A stretch of 64,000 nt of DNA from Pseudanabaenaceae cyanobacterium SKYG29 (GTDB lineage: Bacteria > Cyanobacteriota > Cyanobacteriia > Pseudanabaenales > Pseudanabaenaceae), in assembly GCA_025055675.1 (NCBI GenBank), contig JANWWT010000002.1, positions 239,201 to 303,200 on the forward strand. The letters are read 5' to 3'. The stretch's first letter is position 1. Each line of letters opens with the position of its first letter. The translations under genes were made by a program, and so were the position numbers. Below, one piece after another: positions 16,210-27,072 of this stretch. Under the pieces are notes generated by a model that ran no database searches, was not told the DNA's origin, and was given only the letters and a program-made list of their open reading frames with translations.

Positions 16210-16953
16210 ATGCAATTTACCTGGCTAGATAGCAATTCCTGGTTACTGGAGGGACAAGGGTTACGGATTCTCATTGACCCCTGGTTGGTGGGCGCTTTGG
16301 TTTTTGGCGGAGCGACTTGGTTGTTTCAGGCGGAGCGTTCTACGTCTCGTCCTCTACCCTCTGGTATAGACTTAATTCTGCTGTCCCAGGGCTTACCTGA
16401 CCACGCCCACCCTCCTACTTTGCAGGTGCTAGACCGATCGATTCCTGTGGTGGCTTCTCCCAGGGCAGCTAGGGTTTGTCAGGAATTGGGTTACTCCCAT
16501 GTTCATGTCCTTGCTCATCACCAGCGTATCCAGATCAAGGATTTAACGATCGAGGCTCTGCCTGGGGCTTTGGTGGGGGCTACTTTGCGGGAAAATGCCT
16601 ACGTTCTCAGATTCGCCGATCGCTCAATTTACTACGAACCCCACGGCAATCACGATCCTGTGGTGCAGCAGAAGAGTCCGATCGATATTGTGATTACGCC
16701 TGTGATTGATTTGCTTTTACCTTTGTTTGGTGCGGTCATTAGGGGCAGAGAGTCCACATTGCAGTTGTGTACATGGTTAAAGCCGCGATTCTTACTACCA
16801 ACGGCAGCGGGGGGTGACCTTAAGGTAAGCGGTCTGTTACTAAAATTGCTACGGGCAGAGGGTTCTGTCCCTGAGATGCAAACTAAACTGAGGGAGCAGG
16901 GGCTAGACACGATCGTTGTCGACGTGCAGCCTTGGCAACCTTTTTCCCTGTAA
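16210..16953 (+). CDS. MBL-fold (UlaG-like) protein with altered metal motif
   Basis: This is a 247-residue protein of the metallo-beta-lactamase fold: the N-terminal FTWLDSNSWLLEGQGLRILIDPWL is the typical first beta hairpin of the UlaG-like branch. Where canonical members have HxHxDH, this one reads SQGLPDHAHPPT, keeping the final Asp-His but replacing the first two histidines. Later histidines (PHGNHDP) survive. I recall similar QGL..DHAH motifs in cyanobacterial relatives, so this may be a subfamily rather than decay. Activity is uncertain. The gene follows the SufA/IscA gene by three bases and precedes the epimerase-like gene by 24. Confidence 0.8.
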   Translation: MQFTWLDSNSWLLEGQGLRILIDPWLVGALVFGGATWLFQAERSTSRPLPSGIDLILLSQGLPDHAHPPTLQVLDRSIPVVASPRAARVCQELGYSHVHVLAHHQRIQIKDLTIEALPGALVGATLRENAYVLRFADRSIYYEPHGNHDPVVQQKSPIDIVITPVIDLLLPLFGAVIRGRESTLQLCTWLKPRFLLPTAAGGDLKVSGLLLKLLRAEGSVPEMQTKLREQGLDTIVVDVQPWQPFSL

Positions 16954-16977
16954 TATGGCGGTGCCAACTGGCAAAGT

Positions 16978-17904
16978 ATGAGAATTTTAGTGACGGGGGG
17001 CGCGGGTTTTATTGGCTCCCATTTGCTCGATCGTTTGTTGGCAGAGGGCCATGAGGTAATCTGTCTGGACAATCTCTATACGGGTACGCGATCAAACATC
17101 GCCCAATGGCAGGAGCATCCTCGGTTTCGCTTTGTCAAACATGATGTGATAGAACCGATCGATGTAGAAGTGGAGCAGATTTATCATTTAGCTTGTCCTG
17201 CTTCCCCTGTCCATTATCAAGCCGACCCCATCAGAACCCTGAAGACAAGTTTTTTGGGCACTTTACATCTTTTAGAGTTAGCCGCGAAATACAACGCTCG
17301 TTTGCTACTAGCTTCCACCTCAGAAGTGTACGGTGATCCCCTTGTCCATCCCCAGGCAGAAGATTATTGGGGCAATGTCAACTGTACGGGTATTCGCGCT
17401 TGCTATGACGAAGGTAAACGGGTGGCAGAAACCCTCGCCTTTGATTTTCAGCGACAGCATAGAACAGACATTAGAGTTGCCCGCATCTTTAACACCTACG
17501 GTCCCAGAATGTTGGAAAACGATGGCAGAGTTGTGAGTAATTTTATCTGTCAAGCCCTCAGAGGTAAGGATTTAACGGTGTATGGTGATGGCTCCCAAAC
17601 CCGCAGTTTTTGTTACGTGTCTGACCTAGTGACAGGTCTGATAGCTTTGATGAACAGTGATTGTCTGCTGCCCGTCAATCTGGGCAATCCAGGCGAATAC
17701 ACGATCTTGGAATTGGCTAAAACAATCAAAGAATTAGTCGGCAACCCCATTGGTATCACTTTCCAACCCCTGCCCCAGGATGACCCCCAACGCCGTCGCC
17801 CTGATATTACCCGTGCTAAAACTGTACTCAATTGGCAACCCACCATTCCCCTGCGGGAAGGATTAGAAAAAACCATCGCTGATTTTCGTCAGAGATTGAG
17901 TTAA
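16978..17904 (+). CDS. NAD-dependent sugar-nucleotide decarboxylase/epimerase (UDP-glucuronate decarboxylase type)
   Basis: This 308-residue extended short-chain dehydrogenase has the NAD-binding motif [12 protein letters not shown] at the N-terminus and the catalytic Tyr-Lys pair Y143/K147 in ACYDEGKR. The motifs [18 protein letters not shown] and [10 protein letters not shown] are diagnostic of UDP-glucuronate decarboxylase (UXS), which makes UDP-xylose for polysaccharide synthesis. No glycosyltransferase cluster lies beside it, so its downstream use is unknown. Its last four bases overlap the 3' end of the helicase gene on the other strand. Confidence 0.88.
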   Translation: MRILVTGGAGFIGSHLLDRLLAEGHEVICLDNLYTGTRSNIAQWQEHPRFRFVKHDVIEPIDVEVEQIYHLACPASPVHYQADPIRTLKTSFLGTLHLLELAAKYNARLLLASTSEVYGDPLVHPQAEDYWGNVNCTGIRACYDEGKRVAETLAFDFQRQHRTDIRVARIFNTYGPRMLENDGRVVSNFICQALRGKDLTVYGDGSQTRSFCYVSDLVTGLIALMNSDCLLPVNLGNPGEYTILELAKTIKELVGNPIGITFQPLPQDDPQRRRPDITRAKTVLNWQPTIPLREGLEKTIADFRQRLS

Positions 17905-20528
17905 ATGAGGTCTTGGACAGGGAAACGATCGATCAACATGGCTGCTCTTTCCGCATTCCTGCGCAGTGATTCCGACAATAAACTGATGTAAGGAATCTGA
18001 CAGAGGAGGTCAAGGGTGCGACGAATAAGTCTTACTAAATCTCCTTCATCTAAACTGGTCTGCTGACAGAGGTCTTGCCATTTTGCCCCCAAAGCCCAGG
18101 CTTCCACCAAACCGACTAATTCAAACTCCAACAAAACAGGAATGCTGACTTGTAGTTTCCTTTGCATCTGTAACAACTTCCGCCGTAAACCCCGCAGCCC
18201 TGTCAACGCCTCTTCTACCGGCATTGATACCCCTAAGCGCGCCCATGTGTCCGATCGATTGTTATCGGTCACCAAAGAGGCACATACCGCCGCTAAATGA
18301 TGGGGGGCTAATTCATCTAGTTCCCCTGAATCCAACACCAATGCTAGCCACAATTCATTTTCCCCCCGCAAAGAAGCCGCAATTTTGCCCCGATCGGTCG
18401 GTTGCAAGCCCTCTAGACAATTAAAGTGTTGCAGAATCTCCACGAGGCTGAGGAATTCCTGCCAGTGAAACTGTCCTTCCCTGGTCACCTCTTGCTGTAA
18501 TGCTTCTCTCTTTTCTTTCAGTTGCTCTAACTTGCGTATCTTTTTGATGATATTGCCCTTATCAGCCCAACTGTTGACAGGGTGTTGTTCAATTTTGTCT
18601 ATCAGAGACTCCACTAGCCGCTGTTGCTCTGACACTTCAGGGGGTAAAGGTATCTCGGGTAGGGGCGGAATCGATCGGGCTAATGCGCTTGTCTCCTCTG
18701 TGCCTTTGCAGGTAGCACCGGGACGTATAGTTAAAGCGGTGGGAGGGACTAACTCCTCTGGCTGCCAAATATCCCCTACTGTAACGATGTCTTTGTGAGT
18801 CAACACATACCAGTTGTTGTCATTGCCAAAACAGATAAACCAGGGGAATTGCCCCGACCCCTGCACTTTCTGGGCTAGAACCCCTGGCAGGCGCTGACTA
18901 TTGGGTAACTTAATTGTCACCAAAGAACCACTGAGGGCATAGGGCAGATAGGTGACCAAGTCCTGATGATAGACCTCCTCCGCCTGGGCAATGAGAATCT
19001 TTAATAACCGTTTCTCTTCTTTTAGTCTCTCTTTTAACTTGTCATATTCTGCCAGCTGACTGGTATCTACCTCCGTCACAAGTTGCTCCGTCCGATCGAT
19101 GTCCTCTGTCAATTCCTGCAATTGTTGGCGTTTCGGTTCTAAAGAGAGATTGGCTAAATACTGCCCAAAACTGCGCTCAATTAGTTCCTTTGCCCTTTCC
19201 AGAGAATGGGTCTGCAATAGATTCAAGACCATGCCATAACTGGGTGTAAATTGACTAACAAGGGGGTCTGCCTCAGAGGTGGCTAAATAACCAGCTTCCC
19301 GTAACCCTTCGTAGGGTGTTTGCAGAGTCACAACATAACCGATCGTGTCCATTCCCCTTCTGCCCGCTCTCCCCGCCATTTGCAGAAATTCTGAGGGTGT
19401 CAACAAGCGATGTCCTTCATCTGTCCGTTTGGAAAGACTAGAAATAATCGTGGTTCTAGCAGGCATATTGATCCCCGCTGCCAGGGTTTCAGTAGCAAAG
19501 ACAATCTTAATCAAGCCCTGCTGAAACAACTCCTCAATGAATGTCTTCCACAGGGGCAAAATACCCGCATGGTGGGCGGCAATACCCCGATAGAGGGCAG
19601 AAATCTGATTGCTGTAACCTAGTTCAGGATTTTGGGCGAGAAAACGATCGATTTGGTATTTCAGCTCCTTTGCCTCTTCTCCTTCCACTAGACTTATGGA
19701 TGTCATTTGCTCTAATGCCTGGTCACAACCCCGCCGACTAAAAATGAAATATATGGCAGGTAGCATCTCTCTGTCTTTTAATTGACCGACGACAAAAGGT
19801 AAACTAGGAGGCTCAGGAGGTTTTTTCCCCGGTTTGTGGCGATAATGGGCTTTTAATCTAGGATTAATCTCTTTCTGTTCTTCATCCAAAAGGGGAAACA
19901 TGCCCTTAGACATACAAAAGTAATACTGCAGCGGCACGGGACGAAAATCAGAGTAAACTAAGGCTGTCTCCCCATGTACCAGGTTAATCCAATCCGTCAG
20001 TTGTTCACTGTTTGCTACTGTAGCCGACAGAGCCACTAGTTGAATCTCTCTGGGACAATAAATAATTGACTCTTCCCATACTGTCCCCCGCTGGCGGTCG
20101 TTCATGTAATGACACTCATCTAATACTACCGTCTGCACGTCTGTTAAAGAGACCCCCACTTCCCCGATCGGTGTGCCGTAGAGCATATTGCGAAAAATCT
20201 CTGTTGTCATCACTAACACAGGAGCTTCTCTCTGCAAAGTTATATCCCCTGTCAATAAACCCACCTTGTCTTTGCCAAAAATCTGGCGGAAATCCCGTAA
20301 CTTTTGGTTCGATAATGCCTTGAGGGGCGTAGTGTAGAACACCCGTTTTCCCTGGGCAATGGCACGATGGATAGCATACTCGCCAATCAATGTCTTTCCT
20401 GAACCCGTGGGCGCGCAAACCACTACCGATCGATTGGCGTTGAGATGGGCAATTGCTTCTAGTTGAAACCGATCGAGGGTAAAGGGAAAGAGTTGGCTAA
20501 GGTCTAAGGTACTCACTATCGCAACCAT
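17901..20528 (-). CDS. Ski2/Mtr4-like DExH RNA helicase with DSHCT domain
   Basis: The protein is about 875 residues from the ATG at 20528 ([16 protein letters not shown]). The helicase core has Walker [10 protein letters not shown], the DExH box as [14 protein letters not shown] (motif III), and the C-terminal [12 protein letters not shown] (motif VI). The second half is the long helical DSHCT-type region found in Ski2/Mtr4 helicases, which feed RNA to degradation machinery in eukaryotes. Cyanobacterial copies are common, but their targets are not settled. Earlier in-frame starts (20555, 20621) add sequence that does not look conserved. A large intergenic gap precedes it. Confidence 0.88.
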   Translation of the reverse strand: MVAIVSTLDLSQLFPFTLDRFQLEAIAHLNANRSVVVCAPTGSGKTLIGEYAIHRAIAQGKRVFYTTPLKALSNQKLRDFRQIFGKDKVGLLTGDITLQREAPVLVMTTEIFRNMLYGTPIGEVGVSLTDVQTVVLDECHYMNDRQRGTVWEESIIYCPREIQLVALSATVANSEQLTDWINLVHGETALVYSDFRPVPLQYYFCMSKGMFPLLDEEQKEINPRLKAHYRHKPGKKPPEPPSLPFVVGQLKDREMLPAIYFIFSRRGCDQALEQMTSISLVEGEEAKELKYQIDRFLAQNPELGYSNQISALYRGIAAHHAGILPLWKTFIEELFQQGLIKIVFATETLAAGINMPARTTIISSLSKRTDEGHRLLTPSEFLQMAGRAGRRGMDTIGYVVTLQTPYEGLREAGYLATSEADPLVSQFTPSYGMVLNLLQTHSLERAKELIERSFGQYLANLSLEPKRQQLQELTEDIDRTEQLVTEVDTSQLAEYDKLKERLKEEKRLLKILIAQAEEVYHQDLVTYLPYALSGSLVTIKLPNSQRLPGVLAQKVQGSGQFPWFICFGNDNNWYVLTHKDIVTVGDIWQPEELVPPTALTIRPGATCKGTEETSALARSIPPLPEIPLPPEVSEQQRLVESLIDKIEQHPVNSWADKGNIIKKIRKLEQLKEKREALQQEVTREGQFHWQEFLSLVEILQHFNCLEGLQPTDRGKIAASLRGENELWLALVLDSGELDELAPHHLAAVCASLVTDNNRSDTWARLGVSMPVEEALTGLRGLRRKLLQMQRKLQVSIPVLLEFELVGLVEAWALGAKWQDLCQQTSLDEGDLVRLIRRTLDLLCQIPYISLLSESLRRNAERAAMLIDRFPVQDLI

Positions 20529-21378
20529 AATTCTGTAACAGTTATATGTTGACATACTCCCGCTTCTAATGTGAACGCAGTCCGAGCGATCGAGGGCAAC
20601 GGTTATAGTCTCCAATCTCAAGTAGTATTTGTCACCCAGTACAGGAGGAAAGTGCTAATAAATTTCTGCGGTAGAGCATATTACCAAAGTCATCCAGTGT
20701 TTATCTTCGACTGCAACTTTGCTACTGTGACAAAACAAAGAGAGATATAACCCTTTCAGCAAATTTACACTAAATTCCCTCCTAGTAGATTTAGAGTAGT
20801 GCCAATAGATACCATAGTAATTCCCTTAACCAGCTAGCTATTTGGGCAACAGGGATACCATCAATTAGTTAACTTTGGTTAACACCATGACCCATATTTC
20901 TGCAGGAATTTGTTAGAGATAATACTACTTGATACAGTATATAGATACAGGCTTTGCCAGCTATCAGTTTATTGCGGCTTTGCACTGGAAAGAACAGCTA
21001 TTGTTTGGAGGTTAAGAGAAATATAAAACGTGAAGTATATGTTAGGTATTGAGCGGTTAGTGTCTGCGATATTAAGATTATCTAGTAAATATTAGACCGA
21101 TTGATATACAACAGTGAGACCAGTATTGGTTTACAATTGGTAACAAAAGGTTTGATCGCATATTTAGGGTTTTGGGGTAGAGTAATATTGAGATTTGTAT
21201 CAAGATGCAACGCTATTGGTTGGCTACTAAACTGAGTTCTAGCTGAGTTGATTGTTAACGATCGTGATCTATTCCTCCCTCTGATCCCAGCCAGTGTGAC
21301 AGTAAACGTAGTGGCACAGCCATTTCTCCACTTCCCTAGGATTTATGCCTTAATTTTCACCAAGATAGATAGTTGCAT
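20529..21378. other. 850-base gene-poor gap
   Basis: This AT-rich stretch between divergent genes has no convincing open frame in either direction, no tRNA-like structure and no recognisable repeat. Features noted: GTTAAC repeated four bases apart around 20869-20884, and several stop-rich T and A runs. It should hold the helicase promoter and the promoter for the membrane gene at 21379. It may contain a non-coding RNA that I cannot identify by eye. Confidence 0.5.
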
Positions 21379-21858
21379 ATGTGGGACTTTTCTCTGCCGG
21401 TCATTGCGTTGATACTGGGTATGCTAGTAGCAATAATAAGCCCATGGCTGTTTTTGCTGCAGTTTCACTTTGGGTCTAGGTTTTCTTGGCTAGCCCTTTT
21501 GATTATCATACCGATCGCTTTGGCGGTTTACGCCATAGGTGTGCTTTTCCTATCAGGGGCTTTCTATACAGGTGGTGATTTTATTGATCTTGGGGCAAAT
21601 GTAATTATAGGTGCATTTGCCTCCTTGTTTTACCCCTGGGGTATTCTATGGGCGTCTGTGTTTTGCACAAGCTTACCTGAAGACAAATTATATGCTGTCA
21701 AGTTTATCAGTGCACCAATCATCTTTACGCTCTGGGTTTCCCTTGTGATTTTCATTTTTAGAGGGGCATATTTTCCAGGTGTGGTTTTCCAAACAGTTTT
21801 ACTGAAATTGTTTTGCTGCGTTGTTGCAGGTATGATCCTCCAGGGAAGACAAAATTGA
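21379..21858 (+). CDS. Four-helix membrane protein, unknown
   Basis: This protein has 159 residues from the ATG at 21379 (MWDFSLPVIALILGMLVAII); a TTG two codons earlier is also possible. Four or five hydrophobic segments fill most of the chain, separated by short loops such as FYTGGDFIDLGAN and TSLPEDKLY. No charged catalytic motif is visible. The ribosome-binding site is poor. It lies at the edge of the large gap and is followed after 68 bases by a short gene on the same strand. The family is not recognised, and the codon pattern is like that of its neighbours. Confidence 0.6.
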   Translation: MWDFSLPVIALILGMLVAIISPWLFLLQFHFGSRFSWLALLIIIPIALAVYAIGVLFLSGAFYTGGDFIDLGANVIIGAFASLFYPWGILWASVFCTSLPEDKLYAVKFISAPIIFTLWVSLVIFIFRGAYFPGVVFQTVLLKLFCCVVAGMILQGRQN

Positions 21859-21926
21859 GTTTCTCCCCTAGCAACTTTGGGGTTTATCCCTTCGTCTGTC
21901 AATTGGTAGTGGAGTTAGCTATAGCT

Positions 21927-22337
21927 ATGACCAATTACCTGGCAAGTATCCTGGGATTGGCAGTTTGGGCGACACCGATCGATCGCTTACCCACATCCCT
22001 AACAGTTGGCAACAACCAAATTACCGTACAGGCTTATTTGTGGGAAGACCGTATGCCCCGTCTTGCTCCTCACTCCCCCAAGTTACATGGCTTTGTTGAC
22101 ATTAAAACCACAGCTTCCCCTGTCCCCCTTACAGTCAAAAATATCTGGATAGTGCAACCCCCCAGAATTAGGCGACGGACTAAATTCATTCCCGAGGGAG
22201 TCCTGCGGTTTCGTCTCACAGAAATTCCTCCCCTAACAACTAATCAACCCACAGGTGTTGTGGTGGAACTAAGTCTTGACAATGGTAAGACTGCCCACCT
22301 GCGATCAGCCCTACGCCCCATCGAGATTACCTACTGA
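21927..22337 (+). CDS. Hypothetical protein, possibly exported
   Basis: The protein is 136 residues from the ATG at 21927, preceded at some distance by GGAG. The N-terminus MTNYLASILGLAVWATP has a hydrophobic core that could be a weak signal sequence. The rest is beta-rich, with ITVQAYLWEDRMPRLAPHS and a basic patch PPRIRRRTKF, ending LRSALRPIEITY. I read it as a small beta-sandwich-like protein, but no family is recognised. An upstream extension to 21813 would overlap the previous gene and looks non-coding, so it was not used. Confidence 0.6.
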   Translation: MTNYLASILGLAVWATPIDRLPTSLTVGNNQITVQAYLWEDRMPRLAPHSPKLHGFVDIKTTASPVPLTVKNIWIVQPPRIRRRTKFIPEGVLRFRLTEIPPLTTNQPTGVVVELSLDNGKTAHLRSALRPIEITY

Positions 22338-22392
22338 ACTCCCAAGTTTTTGCTAGAATTTACCCTGGTATCTCGCAACACATCCTATTTCT

Positions 22393-22587
22393 ATGAGAGT
22401 TGGACAAAAAGTAAGAGTTAAAACCTGTCGCGATCGGGTCTCCAAGGAAATTGCGGCTAAGATTGGGCAGGTAGGTATTATTCAGGGAGAAAAGATTGTA
22501 GATGGAGGTAAGATGGGCTACATTGTTACCTTCTCTGACAACCAGGGCACTTGGTTTTTCCCTGATGAACTCGAACCGCTTAACTAA
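22393..22587 (+). CDS. DUF2862 small cyanobacterial protein
   Basis: This 64-residue protein has the DUF2862 pattern: MRVGQKVRVKTCRDRV, then KIGQVGIIQGEKIVDG and GYIVTFSDNQGTWFFPDEL. The sequence suggests a small SH3-like beta barrel. The family is restricted largely to cyanobacteria and plant plastids and has no assigned role. The ATG start is conserved. The stop overlaps the 3' end of the coiled-coil gene on the opposite strand by four bases. It is small but confidently coding. Confidence 0.85.
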   Translation: MRVGQKVRVKTCRDRVSKEIAAKIGQVGIIQGEKIVDGGKMGYIVTFSDNQGTWFFPDELEPLN

Positions 22588-23141
22588 CGCATCTTCCGCT
22601 TGAGGGCTTCTAACTCTTCTTCTAGTTCCCAACGGCGGAATTCTTGCTCTAGGGGGTCGCTTTCTTTATCAAAGGATTGGCTAAAAGAAGAACGGTAACT
22701 CTGCCAAGTCGATCGATCGGTCTGTTTCTCCAAGTCCCTGATCTTAGCTTGCACTTCCTGGCGACGACTCTTAATTTGCTTGAGCAAGTCCTGGGCTTGA
22801 CTAACCCTTTGTTTCACCAATTCCATCTGTGCCCAAACCTGATTCCCTTCCCTGAGGAGGATAGCTTCCCGTTCCTGGGCGGCGGTGGCAAGGTCGAGGC
22901 GATTGGCTTCCCTAGCCTTCTGGGCGCGTTTATGCCAAAGAGCTACATCCTCTGCTAGGGCTAGAATCTTTTGCTGATATTGATTCTCCTGCTGGGTCAG
23001 AGTAGCAATTAGTTTAGCCACCTCATCTTCCTGCTGCTGTAGTTTGTCATCTAGCAATTGCAGCTCCAGCCAGGGGTTTTGCTTGATGAAGTCCTCCAGG
23101 CGTAATTCCAGAAAGCGTTTGATGTCTTCAATTAATCCCAT
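22584..23141 (-). CDS. PspA-like coiled-coil protein (TIGR04376 family)
   Basis: This protein has 185 residues, almost entirely charged and helical. The N-terminus MGLIEDIKRFLELRLEDFIKQNP is followed by a long coiled coil (about 28-145) with glutamine- and glutamate-rich heptads, then a short acidic C-terminal helix (LEQEFRRWELEEELEALKRK). This architecture matches the cyanobacterial TIGR04376 group, distant relatives of the PspA/Vipp1 membrane-remodelling family. A membrane-surface role is inference. Only about 40 bases separate its start from the thiC stop on the same strand, so co-transcription with thiC is possible. Confidence 0.8.
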   Translation of the reverse strand: MGLIEDIKRFLELRLEDFIKQNPWLELQLLDDKLQQQEDEVAKLIATLTQQENQYQQKILALAEDVALWHKRAQKAREANRLDLATAAQEREAILLREGNQVWAQMELVKQRVSQAQDLLKQIKSRRQEVQAKIRDLEKQTDRSTWQSYRSSFSQSFDKESDPLEQEFRRWELEEELEALKRKMR

Positions 23142-23182
23142 AGTAAAAAGGGCTACCTCGTTGGAGATAACCCTAGCATTTT

Positions 23183-24574
<1,392 letters not shown>

Positions 24575-24577
24575 TTA

Positions 24578-24656
24578 GCTTTCCTACGCCGGCATTACCC
24601 GGATCAGGTTCTGAGGATGTGATCTCAGCCTGAGGTATTCCCAGGCACTCCTAGCT
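24578..24656 (-). promoter_or_regulatory. TPP riboswitch (THI element) controlling thiC
   Basis: Read on the minus strand, the conserved core is present in order: GGAGTGCC, CTCAGGCTGAGATCA, GAACCTGATCCGGGTAATGC and CGGCGTAGGA. These are the hallmarks of the thiamine-diphosphate aptamer, including the CUGAGA pyrimidine-sensing loop. It ends about 18 bases before thiC. No U-run terminator follows, so control of translation initiation is more likely than attenuation (inference). Confidence 0.95.
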
Positions 24657-24715
24657 TGGTGTTTATCCTAACATTTGTGCCTTTGGTTGTGTCACCTCGT
24701 AAGCAAGAAGGTTGT

Positions 24716-26764
24716 TTATAGGTTGCACTCTATACCCAAAACATGCACCAGAAACGCCCATTTGTCGGCTGCCTCCTCGATCGCCTTACTGGTGGGTTTG
24801 CCGGCTCCATGGCCGGCTTTGGTCTCGATGCGAATCAAGACAGGAGCATCACCCGCCTGAGCAGCTTGCAGGGCACTGATGAATTTGAAACTATGGGCAG
24901 GGACAACCCGATCATCGTGGTCGGCGGTAGTCACTAGGGTAGCGGGGTAAGCTGTACCAGGTTTGATGTTGTGGAGAGGGGAATAGGCATAGAGGTAGGG
25001 GAAATCATCGGGATTGTCGGGAGAACCATACTCCTCTGTCCAAGCCCACCCGATCGTGAACTTGTGGAAGCGCAGCATATCCATCACCCCCACCGCCGGC
25101 AGAGCGGCAGCAAATAGATCAGGCCGTTGGGTCATACAAGCACCCACCAGGAGACCACCATTACTGGCCCCCGCGATCGCCAATTGTTGTGGCGTTGTCC
25201 AGCCCGCCTGGATCAGGTATTCTGCCGCCGCCATGAAGTCATCAAAGACATTTTGTTTGTTGTGTTTTTGTCCTGCCCGGTGCCATTCTTCCCCATATTC
25301 ACCGCCACCCCTAAGGCAAGGAATTGCTAGTAGTCCCCCCAACTCCAACCACAGTAAATTACTGATAGAAAAACTGGGAGTCAAACTAATGTTGAATCCC
25401 CCATAGCCATACAAGTAAGTGGGTAAAGTCTTGCCTTTTAGGTCTGTGCGGTAGGTGAGAAAAAGGGGGATACGTGTACCATCTTTGCTGCTGTAAAAAA
25501 CCTCCTCTGTGGTGTAGTCACCGAAGGGGAAATCAATCTGGGGCTGTTGAAAAATAGTGCTTTCATTAGTAGTGAAATCAAAGCGATAGATGGTGGGGGG
25601 CACCGTAAAACTGGTGAAGCTGTAAAAAGTTTCCCTGTCATAGCGCTTACCCCCAAACCCAGTCGCCGTACCCAGACCAGGCAGAGGAATCTCCCCGATC
25701 GGTTCTCCCTCTAGGCTATACCTTCTGACCGCTGTACAGGCATCTTTTAAGTAGAGAGCTACCCACTGGTTATTGATTAAATTCACCCCCTCCAAAGTCT
25801 CTGCCTGCTCAGGAATGACATCGATCGTTTCCTTGGTGTCAATATTAATCCTTACCACCTTGCCCCTAGGAGCATCCCGATCGGTGCGGAACCAGAAATT
25901 ATTGCCCTCATTCCCCAAAAACCTGTACTCAGCCACGAACTCCTCGATCAGAGGTCGCACTAACTTGCTATCCTGGTCTAAAGGCAAATAGTAAATGAGA
26001 TTCTGTGGGCTAGTTCCCTTCCACACCGTAATAATCAAAAACCTGCCGTCCTCTGTCACCTCCCCACTAAATCCCCACTCCTTGTGGTCAGGGCGATGAT
26101 AAATTAAGCGGTCTTCTTCCTGGGGCGTACCCACCACATGGTAATACAACTTTTGATAGTAATTTGCTGCCACTAAACTGTTATCTTTGGGAGCACTGTA
26201 GCGACTGTAGAAAAATCCCCGTCCATCCTTTGTCCAAGCCGCCCCCGAAAACTTACTCCACTGCACCACATCATCCGTATCTGCTAGTGTCTCCAGATTC
26301 TTGACCCGCCACTCCTGCCAATCCGAACCCGATCGGGAAAGGGCATAGGCCAGCCACTTACCATCCTCACTCACTGACACTCCCGTCAGGGCCACCGTAC
26401 CATCCTCCGACAGAGTATTGGGGTCAATCACTACTTGCGGCTCCGCCGTGAGACTCTCTTGACAGTAGAGGACACTTTGATTCTGTAAACCGTCGTTCTT
26501 AAAGAAGAAGTAGCGTCCCCCCTCCCGCCAGGGTAACCCATACCTCTCATAATTCCACAGCTGGGTCAACCGTTCCCTAATTCTGTGCCTGCAGGGAATC
26601 CCCGCCAAGAACCCAAACGTCAGTTCATTCTGCGCCCTAATCCAAGCTTGCGTTGCCTCACTGTCACTTTCTTCTAGCCACCGATAGGGATCAGCTACCT
26701 TTACCCCATGATAATCCTCCACCACGGTGGGATCAGCAGGTGTAGGGGGATAAACTAAAGCCAT
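24716..26764 (-). CDS. Prolyl oligopeptidase (S9A family)
   Basis: This 682-residue serine peptidase cleaves after proline in short peptides. The N-terminal YPPTPADPTVVEDYHGVKVADPYRW is typical, followed by a seven-bladed propeller (about 70-430). The hydrolase domain holds nucleophile Ser534 in GASNGGLLVG, Asp in DHDDRVVP near 615-618 and His652 in AGHGAGKP. No signal peptide is seen, so it is likely cytoplasmic. The start is fixed by GGAGGTGAT, a nine-base match to the 16S 3' end, six bases before the ATG. Such a long Shine-Dalgarno sequence is unusual in this window. Confidence 0.94.
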   Translation of the reverse strand: MALVYPPTPADPTVVEDYHGVKVADPYRWLEESDSEATQAWIRAQNELTFGFLAGIPCRHRIRERLTQLWNYERYGLPWREGGRYFFFKNDGLQNQSVLYCQESLTAEPQVVIDPNTLSEDGTVALTGVSVSEDGKWLAYALSRSGSDWQEWRVKNLETLADTDDVVQWSKFSGAAWTKDGRGFFYSRYSAPKDNSLVAANYYQKLYYHVVGTPQEEDRLIYHRPDHKEWGFSGEVTEDGRFLIITVWKGTSPQNLIYYLPLDQDSKLVRPLIEEFVAEYRFLGNEGNNFWFRTDRDAPRGKVVRINIDTKETIDVIPEQAETLEGVNLINNQWVALYLKDACTAVRRYSLEGEPIGEIPLPGLGTATGFGGKRYDRETFYSFTSFTVPPTIYRFDFTTNESTIFQQPQIDFPFGDYTTEEVFYSSKDGTRIPLFLTYRTDLKGKTLPTYLYGYGGFNISLTPSFSISNLLWLELGGLLAIPCLRGGGEYGEEWHRAGQKHNKQNVFDDFMAAAEYLIQAGWTTPQQLAIAGASNGGLLVGACMTQRPDLFAAALPAVGVMDMLRFHKFTIGWAWTEEYGSPDNPDDFPYLYAYSPLHNIKPGTAYPATLVTTADHDDRVVPAHSFKFISALQAAQAGDAPVLIRIETKAGHGAGKPTSKAIEEAADKWAFLVHVLGIECNL

Positions 26765-26924
26765 CCTTAAATCACCTCCATAGGTAGTAAAGTATTAAAT
26801 CACTCTGGGGAAGAATTTATTTAACCAATTGCAACCTTCACAATAAGTGCATCGTCTATATTTTCGGAACAGCTATTGATGGTAGAAATGCCTAATCCCA
26901 ACGAAGAATTTATGGATCAACCAA

Positions 26925-26952
26925 TTGACATTTGGGGCAAATCTGCCATAAT
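26925..26952 (+). promoter_or_regulatory. Sigma-70 type promoter for the sigma factor gene
   Basis: A perfect TTGACA (26925-26930), a 16-base spacer and CATAAT (26947-26952) lie in the 308-base gap before the sigma gene. A start near 26959 would give a leader of about 114 bases. The rest of the gap holds no supported gene. Confidence 0.6.
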
Positions 26953-27072
26953 AGCTATCCCATATAAAAACTTGATAACAGCTTAAACTTCTATCGTAGA
27001 CGAAAGCAGCATCAAGTTAACCAATTTTTAATAATAAGCAACCGATCGGTGAGTTAGCACTAGGAGAGGGAC

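Noticed and set aside
20529..21378. tRNA genes or an insertion-sequence remnant in the large gap
   Set aside because: No T-loop GTTCGAAT-type motif with matching acceptor stem, no terminal inverted repeats and no transposase fragments were found by eye.
26879..26986. A 35-codon frame (MVEMPNPNEEFMDQPIDIWG at its start) upstream of the sigma factor
   Set aside because: It overlaps the best promoter in the gap and has no ribosome-binding site; kept only as a note.
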